From the NCBI GenBank assembly GCA_036488875.1, contig DASXGW010000015.1, positions 1 through 64,000 on the forward strand: a stretch of 64,000 nt of DNA. Reading direction: 5' to 3'. The first letter of the stretch is position 1, and every line of letters begins with the position of its first letter. Below the pieces are notes generated by a model. It worked only from the letters and a program-made list of their open reading frames with translations, was not told the origin of the DNA and did no database searches. The translations under genes and the position numbers were made by a program. This document shows, piece by piece, positions 58,716 through 64,000 of this stretch. Source of the DNA: Candidatus Baltobacteraceae bacterium (lineage in GTDB: Bacteria; Vulcanimicrobiota; Vulcanimicrobiia; Vulcanimicrobiales; Vulcanimicrobiaceae).

Positions 58716-60821
58716 CTAATGAACGAGGAAACCGACCAGCAACAGGGCGACGATATTCAACACCTTGATCATCGGATTGATCGCCGGCCCGGCGGTGTCT
58801 TTATACGGATCGCCGACGGTGTCGCCGGTGACGGCCGCTTGGTGAGCGATCGAGCCTTTGCCGCCGAAGTTGCCGTCTTCGATGTATTTCTTGGCGTTGT
58901 CCCACGCGCCGCCGCCACTTGTCATGGAGATCGCGACGAACAGACCGGTGACGATCGAGCCGACCAAAATGCCGCCCATCATCTGCGCGCCGGTGTCGCC
59001 CGGCAGCGCTTTGAAGACGGATAGCAGCACGACGAGCACCGGAACGCCGACCGGAATGAGCGCCGGAACGATCATTTCTTTGAGCGCCGCGCGCGTCACG
59101 ATGTCGACGGTCGTTCCATAGTCGGGCTTAGTGGTGCCGGCCATGATGCCCGGAATCTCGCGGAACTGACGGCGCACTTCCTCGACCACCGCGCCGCCGG
59201 CACGTCCGACCGCTTCCATCGAAAGCGAGCCGAACAGATACGGCAGCAAGCCTCCGATGAAGAGACCGCACAGCACGTACGGATTGCCGATCGCAAACAA
59301 GTCGCGCACCGTATCGGCGCACGCCGAACCTTGTCCGGCGCACTTTGCGTTGGTGAGCTCTTGCAGGAACGACGCGAACAGCACGACGGCCGCGAGCGCG
59401 GCCGAACCGATCGCGTACCCCTTTGTGACCGCCTTAGTGGTGTTTCCGACCGCGTCGAGCGGATCGGTGACGTTGCGCACCTCTTGCGGCATCTCGGCCA
59501 TTTCGGCGATACCACCCGCATTATCCGTGATCGGACCGAACGAGTCGATCGCGACGACGATGCCTGCCATCGACAGCATCGCCATAACCGCGATACCGAC
59601 GCCGTAGATGCCGGAAAGCGCGAAACTGACCAGGATGCCGACGACGATCGTGATCGCCGGCCACGCCGTCGCCTTCATCGATACGGCCAAGCCGGCGATG
59701 ATGTTCGTTGCATGTCCGGTGACCGACGCCGCGGCGATCTGGCGCACTTCTTTGAACTGCGTGCCGGTGAAGTATTCGGTAATGAACGTGATCGCGCCGG
59801 TGACGACGAGACCGACCAACGCACAGAGGAAGATCGGCACGGGCATCGCGACGGTCGCTCCGGCGAACACGCTTTGCGTGACGAACCAGAATCCGACCAG
59901 CGCCAGAATCCCGGCGACCGTCATGCCGCGATAGAGCGCGCCCATGATGCGGCTTTTGTCAACTTTGCCGACGGAGACGACGAGCGAGCCGATGATCGAC
60001 GCCACGATCGAAACCGCGCCGAGCAGCAGCGGGAACGTCGTCGCACCCGGCACCGCCGCACCGATGAGCAAGTGGCCGAGCAGCATCGCCGCAACCGTCG
60101 TGACGCAGTACGTCTCGAACAAGTCCGCCGCCATACCGGCGCAGTCGCCCACGTTATCGCCGACGTTGTCGGCGATGACGGCAGGGTTGCGCGGATCGTC
60201 TTCGGGGATGCCGGCTTCGACCTTCCCGACCAAGTCGGCGCCGACGTCGGCCGCCTTCGTATAAATACCGCCGCCCAGACGTGCGAACACCGAGATCAGC
60301 GAACAGCCGAACGCGAGTCCGACCATCGCCGCGAGCGACGTGCCTTCGTTGCCGCCGTTGACGTTGAGCAGGATCCAGTAGTAACCGGAAACCGCCAGCA
60401 GTCCCAAACCGACGACCAGCATGCCGGTGACCGTGCCGCCCCGGAACGCGACGTTGAGCGCCGGTGCGAGTCCTCCGCGGCCGGCTTCGGCGGTGCGCAC
60501 GTTGGCGCGCACCGAAATCGTCATACCGATGAAGCCGGCGGCGCCCGAAAGAATCGCGCCGATCAAAAAGCCGATCGCGGTTTCGAGCCCTAGCGAGGGA
60601 GCGAAGTAAATGATGATCGCGCAGATAATCGCGACGATGCCGACGGTCGTGTACTGGCGCTTCAAAAACGCCATCGCGCCTTCTTGAATCGCCGCGGCGA
60701 TCTCGCGCATGCGTTCGTTACCAGCGGGTTGACCCAACACCCAGAAGATCAGCGCGACGCCGTAGAGTACGGCGAGCACACCACCGACCAGGCCGGCCAC
60801 AATCGCAGTCTGTGCCGTCAT
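58716..60821 (-). CDS. hppA: Membrane proton-translocating pyrophosphatase, K+-independent type
   Basis: A 701-residue, about 16-helix pump that couples pyrophosphate hydrolysis to ion transport. The active-site segment is [11 protein letters not shown], then [23 protein letters not shown]. In GNTTKAV the Lys takes the position held by Ala in K+-dependent enzymes, which marks the K+-independent H+-pumping class. ATG start; monocistronic with its own terminator. It may save energy from biosynthetic pyrophosphate. Confidence 0.95.
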   Translation of the reverse strand: MTAQTAIVAGLVGGVLAVLYGVALIFWVLGQPAGNERMREIAAAIQEGAMAFLKRQYTTVGIVAIICAIIIYFAPSLGLETAIGFLIGAILSGAAGFIGMTISVRANVRTAEAGRGGLAPALNVAFRGGTVTGMLVVGLGLLAVSGYYWILLNVNGGNEGTSLAAMVGLAFGCSLISVFARLGGGIYTKAADVGADLVGKVEAGIPEDDPRNPAVIADNVGDNVGDCAGMAADLFETYCVTTVAAMLLGHLLIGAAVPGATTFPLLLGAVSIVASIIGSLVVSVGKVDKSRIMGALYRGMTVAGILALVGFWFVTQSVFAGATVAMPVPIFLCALVGLVVTGAITFITEYFTGTQFKEVRQIAAASVTGHATNIIAGLAVSMKATAWPAITIVVGILVSFALSGIYGVGIAVMAMLSMAGIVVAIDSFGPITDNAGGIAEMAEMPQEVRNVTDPLDAVGNTTKAVTKGYAIGSAALAAVVLFASFLQELTNAKCAGQGSACADTVRDLFAIGNPYVLCGLFIGGLLPYLFGSLSMEAVGRAGGAVVEEVRRQFREIPGIMAGTTKPDYGTTVDIVTRAALKEMIVPALIPVGVPVLVVLLSVFKALPGDTGAQMMGGILVGSIVTGLFVAISMTSGGGAWDNAKKYIEDGNFGGKGSIAHQAAVTGDTVGDPYKDTAGPAINPMIKVLNIVALLLVGFLVH

Positions 60822-60960
60822 TATGTTCCTTAAAGTAGCGAGGGTAGTACGAAAAGCAGCCCCGTGTCCGGGCCGACCGGAGCGGATACTAGGATTGCCT
60901 CGGCGAGTCCTTTCCCGGCTTGCTTAGGATGAGGGCAGCGCGTAATAGAACTTCGGACCT

Positions 60961-62160
60961 ATGGAGACGGTCGACTTCGTCGTCGTGGGGTGCGGACCGG
61001 CGGGCGCTACCGCCGCACGCGAGGCGGCGGCTGCCGGCATCGAAACGGTGGTGCTTGAGAAAGATGCCGTCGTCGGCGCGAAGCGCGTTTGCGCGGCGGG
61101 CTTGCGACCGGGTTTTTGTCGCACCTTCGATCTGCCGCGGGAGCTCGTGCATTGCGACACGCCGCGGCTGGCGCTCTTCGACGACGCCGGCGTGGAACAC
61201 GAGATCCCGTTCGGACCGGGTCACACCACCACACGCGAGGAGCTCGACGGCACGATGGGGGCGCTGGCGGCGCAAGCCGGCGCGGACGTGCGCACGCAGT
61301 CGCTGTTCCGTTCGGTCGACGATGGCGGCGGCCGGACCGTGGTCGAATATGCCGACTTACGTGCCGGCGAGCGCCGCCAAGTGCGCGCGCGCAACGTTTT
61401 TCTGGCCTCCGGCGCCACTGTGCGCGCGCCCGAAAGCCTCGCGTTCGACCAGTGGGAGAGCGGTCTCATGACGACGCTGCAATATCGCGTTTATCTGCAG
61501 CATCCGGCGGTGCCGATCGCTTACCGCACGCTCGAGCTACATTATTACCGCACGGCGGCCGGACGGCAGATCGTTGCGTGGATGTTCCCCAAGCGCGACC
61601 ACTTAGCCATCGGGCTAGGCGTCGTGGGCAAGATGCCGGGACGGGAGTTGCGCGAGGAACTGACCGCGTTCGAGACGCGCGTGCGCGCGCGGCTCTATCC
61701 CAACGTCCAGACCGCCGCGCGTAAGGAAGAAGGTCACCTGCTTTACGGCGGATGGCCGCGTCCCAACCTGAGCCGTGAGAACGTCATGATCGGCGGTACC
61801 GCCGCCGGACTGGTCGACGCCACCAACGGTGAGGGGATCTACGAAGCGGCCATGACCGGCCGCATGGCCGCCGAGTCGGTCGCCGCCGAGCGCTCGCGGC
61901 CGGCCGCGGCCGCGACGCGGTACGCGCGCGCGGTGGCCGGGCGATTTTCGCGCCGGCTGTCGCACCGAGTAAAGTTGATGCGCTTTCTCGAACGTGTACC
62001 GACGCGTTATGGGGTGCTCTTCGAGCAACTCGCGAGTACTCCACGCTTTGCCGACCTCTTGCAAAAGGAAGACTGCGAACGAACGATGGGCGACCGCATC
62101 TACCTCTATGGCCAAGCGTTGCGTTTCGCAGTGCGTGCCGCCGGATTCGCTGGACGTTAA
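60961..62160 (+). CDS. Geranylgeranyl-reductase-family FAD oxidoreductase
   Basis: A 399-residue flavoprotein. FVVVGCGPAGATAAREAA is the FAD dinucleotide fold; RVCAAGLRPGF is the family's Cys-containing catalytic segment, and IGGTAAGLVDATNGEGIYEA the second FAD motif. Members reduce isoprenoid double bonds (geranylgeranyl chains of lipids, quinones or chlorophyll). The substrate is unknown here. It is divergent from hppA; cheR starts 9 bases later. Confidence 0.82.
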   Translation: METVDFVVVGCGPAGATAAREAAAAGIETVVLEKDAVVGAKRVCAAGLRPGFCRTFDLPRELVHCDTPRLALFDDAGVEHEIPFGPGHTTTREELDGTMGALAAQAGADVRTQSLFRSVDDGGGRTVVEYADLRAGERRQVRARNVFLASGATVRAPESLAFDQWESGLMTTLQYRVYLQHPAVPIAYRTLELHYYRTAAGRQIVAWMFPKRDHLAIGLGVVGKMPGRELREELTAFETRVRARLYPNVQTAARKEEGHLLYGGWPRPNLSRENVMIGGTAAGLVDATNGEGIYEAAMTGRMAAESVAAERSRPAAAATRYARAVAGRFSRRLSHRVKLMRFLERVPTRYGVLFEQLASTPRFADLLQKEDCERTMGDRIYLYGQALRFAVRAAGFAGR

Positions 62161-62168
62161 ACTAGCGC

Positions 62169-62993
62169 GTGTCGACGATTGCCATCTCGGAGCCGGAGTT
62201 CGTGTCGCTGCGCGACTCCATCCGCGAACGTTTCGGCATCTTCTACGACGATACGAAACAATTTTTACTCCAAAGCCGCTTGCAGACGCGTCTGCTCAAG
62301 AGCCGCTGCGAGACGTTTGGGGCGTATCAGCGGTACCTGTCGACGTCCCCGCAGCGCGAGGAAGAGTGGGACGAGCTCGCCTCGGTGCTCTCCAACAACG
62401 AGACGTATTTCTTTCGCGAGCGCGCTCAACTCGACGTTCTTGCCAACGAGTGTGTCGACGAGGCGCTGCGCGCGGGCGGACGGCTGCGCGTATGGTCGTC
62501 GGCGTGCTCCACCGGAGAAGAGCCGTATACCATCGCCATGATGCTGCTCGACGGTAGGCGGATCGCGCCGTCGAGCGTCACGATCCGAGCCAGCGACCTC
62601 TCGCCACGCGCGCTCGGAAAGGCCCAGACCGGTTTCTACCGCGAGCTGTCGTTTCGCGCCACCCCGCCCGAGATCGTGGCAAAGTTTTTCAAGCCGTTCG
62701 AACAAGGCTTTTTCGTATCGGACGAAGTCAAGCGGATGGTCGAACTCTTCCGCATCAACCTGCTCGATGCGCGGGCCGTGGCAGGAGTCGGGATTCATGA
62801 CGCGATTTTCTGCCGTAACGTGCTCATCTATTTTGACAAGCCGACCCAGAAGCGCGTCGTCGAGGCGTTCGCGCAAGCCTTGCGTCCGGGCGGCTTCCTG
62901 TTCCTGGGCCATGCCGAGTCGATCATGCGCCTAACCGATCTGTACGATCCCGTGATTACGCCCAAAGCGATCTATTATAGGCGTAAAGCGTGA
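62169..62993 (+). CDS. cheR: Chemotaxis protein methyltransferase CheR
   Basis: A 274-residue CheR. N-terminal helical domain, then the SAM domain with VLSNNETYFFRE, VWSSACSTGEEPYT, and FCRNVLIYFD. Methylates glutamates of chemoreceptors. GTG start. It overlaps cheB by 4 bases (GTGA), so the opposing enzymes are made together. No receptor or CheA is in the window. Confidence 0.95.
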   Translation: MSTIAISEPEFVSLRDSIRERFGIFYDDTKQFLLQSRLQTRLLKSRCETFGAYQRYLSTSPQREEEWDELASVLSNNETYFFRERAQLDVLANECVDEALRAGGRLRVWSSACSTGEEPYTIAMMLLDGRRIAPSSVTIRASDLSPRALGKAQTGFYRELSFRATPPEIVAKFFKPFEQGFFVSDEVKRMVELFRINLLDARAVAGVGIHDAIFCRNVLIYFDKPTQKRVVEAFAQALRPGGFLFLGHAESIMRLTDLYDPVITPKAIYYRRKA

Positions 62994-64000
62994 GCGACGT
63001 CATCAACGTTCTCGTCGTGGATGACTCGGCGTTCATGCGCCGCGCGATCACGAAAATTCTCGAGAACGAAGACGACATTCGCGTCGTCGCGACGGCCCGC
63101 AGCGGCGAAGAGGCGCTGGCGAAGGTCGCTCAGGTCAATCCCGACATCATTACGATGGACGTCGAGATGCCCGGAATGGGCGGTCTCGAGGCCGTGCGCC
63201 AAATCGTCGGCGGCGAGCGCGTGCCGATTATTATGGTCAGTTCGCTTACGCGCGAAGGCGCGGAAACGACGTTCCGCGCGCTCGAGCTCGGCGCCGTCGA
63301 TTTCATTTCTAAACCCGATGCGGCATACACGAACATCAATGAAGTCGCGCGCGATCTCGTTGCGAAGATTCACACGTTCAGCCGCCGCGGCGCCCGGCCG
63401 CTAGCGGCGCACGACGTCGCGCCAATAACCGCGCCGGCGCCCGTACAAGCGCCGCCGCCGTTCGCGCGCCCCCGGATCGCGCATCGTAACTACGAGTGCG
63501 TTGCGATCGGAACGTCGACCGGCGGCCCGGTTGCGCTCGCGCACGTGATTCCGCGGCTGCCGCTAGCGTTTCCGTTGCCGATTCTGATCGTGCAGCACAT
63601 GCCGGTAGGTTTCACGCGTCCGCTTGCCGACCGTTTGAACTCCCAGAGTAAGCTGCGCGTCATAGAGGCAAGCAATGGGATGATCCTTGAGAAGGGTACG
63701 GCGCTTGTGATACCCTCCGGACGCCAGGTCAAGCTCCACCGTTCGCTGGGCGACGTCGAGCTGTCGCTGGTTCCCGACGACGGTCACTCCCTGCACGTGC
63801 CGAGCGTCGACGTTCTCGACGAGCAGGTCGCCGATATGTACGGTCCGTTGGGCATCGGCGTGATCCTCACCGGTATGGGGCAAGACGGCGTGAAAGGTTT
63901 GCGCAAGCTTAAGGCACGTGGTGGTTATGTGGTGGGTCAAGACGAGGCCACGTGCGTCGTCTACGGCATGCCGCGTGCCGCCGCACTCGCCGGCCTCGTC
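62990..64000 (+). CDS. cheB: Chemotaxis response regulator methylesterase CheB (partial, cut by window edge)
   Basis: 337 residues to the window edge. The receiver domain has Asp11, Asp12 and phospho-acceptor Asp57 (TMDVEMPG); the linker is Pro/Ala-rich; the methylesterase domain has AIGTSTGGP (Ser), VQHMPVG (His) and TGMGQDG (Asp) of the triad. It removes methyl groups added by CheR and deamidates receptors. Only about the last 15-20 residues seem to be missing. Confidence 0.95.
   Translation, partial: MSDVINVLVVDDSAFMRRAITKILENEDDIRVVATARSGEEALAKVAQVNPDIITMDVEMPGMGGLEAVRQIVGGERVPIIMVSSLTREGAETTFRALELGAVDFISKPDAAYTNINEVARDLVAKIHTFSRRGARPLAAHDVAPITAPAPVQAPPPFARPRIAHRNYECVAIGTSTGGPVALAHVIPRLPLAFPLPILIVQHMPVGFTRPLADRLNSQSKLRVIEASNGMILEKGTALVIPSGRQVKLHRSLGDVELSLVPDDGHSLHVPSVDVLDEQVADMYGPLGIGVILTGMGQDGVKGLRKLKARGGYVVGQDEATCVVYGMPRAAALAGLV

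Noticed and set aside
59331-60593. 420-residue open frame antisense to hppA
   Set aside because: Opposite a highly conserved pump gene; Arg/Asp-rich composition is typical of a GC-rich shadow frame.

Overview
The window reads as a chromosome segment of a high-GC bacterium with many GTG and TTG starts. Gene content and order mix Firmicutes-type synteny (fakA, plsX, fakB, hemW; yacL-like, ispD, ispF, [gltX], cysE, cysS, rlmB, sigH, rpmG, secE, nusG, rplK, rplA, rplJ, rplL) with a set of secreted sedolisin, lipoprotein and repeat-rich genes. My best guess is the candidate phylum Eremiobacterota (WPS-2) or a close relative. That placement is inference; no rRNA gene is present to test it.

Layout. 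0.1-13.5 kb is dense housekeeping: a UdgX-type uracil-DNA binding protein, a hemerythrin, a fatty-acid kinase/PlsX operon, HemW, isoprenoid (IspD/IspF) and cysteine (CysE/CysS) genes, RlmB, a STAS protein and SigH. An orphan glutamyl-tRNA synthetase C-terminal domain sits exactly where gltX is found in Bacillus. 13.5-43 kb is an accessory stretch that splits sigH from rpmG. Through it are scattered the tRNAs Thr(TGT), Tyr(GTA), Gly(TCC) and Thr(GGT), the order seen as one tight cluster in E. coli upstream of secE. The stretch carries lipoproteins, acetyltransferases, a lytic transglycosylase, a three-gene glycerol/ether-lipid type operon, redox repair enzymes (MsrB, fRMsr, glutathionyl-hydroquinone reductase), a GAF-GGDEF-HD-GYP protein, and a 1232-residue MurC-NRPS fusion. 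43.2-49.1 kb is a small, visibly lower-GC island in tRNA-Arg(CCT), bounded by a 22-bp direct repeat and carrying an HicB-like gene and a phage tail fragment. 49.1-57 kb holds rpmG, tRNA-Trp, secE, nusG and the L11/L1 and L10/L7-L12 operons; the last two are separated by 3.7 kb of secreted-protease and carbonic-anhydrase genes. 57-64 kb has secreted Q-rich proteins, an M48 protease, a proton-pumping pyrophosphatase, a geranylgeranyl-reductase-like flavoprotein, cheR, and cheB cut by the window edge.

The most unusual item is the gene at 39369-43067 (minus). It encodes an apparently complete MurC-type Mur ligase fused to an NRPS adenylation domain, a carrier domain and a thioesterase with a Cys nucleophile. 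I know of no described enzyme with this architecture. It suggests coupling of UDP-MurNAc-peptide chemistry to NRPS amino-acid activation.

Other notable items: two unrelated nuclease genes (HNH and PD-(D/E)XK) that each end at the 5' end of a threonine tRNA; an atypical long-variable-arm tRNA-Thr(TGT); the tRNA-Arg island with candidate integrase arm sites; structured leaders upstream of rplK and rplJ; and a dispersed ~55-nt repeat whose hairpin shows compensatory changes.
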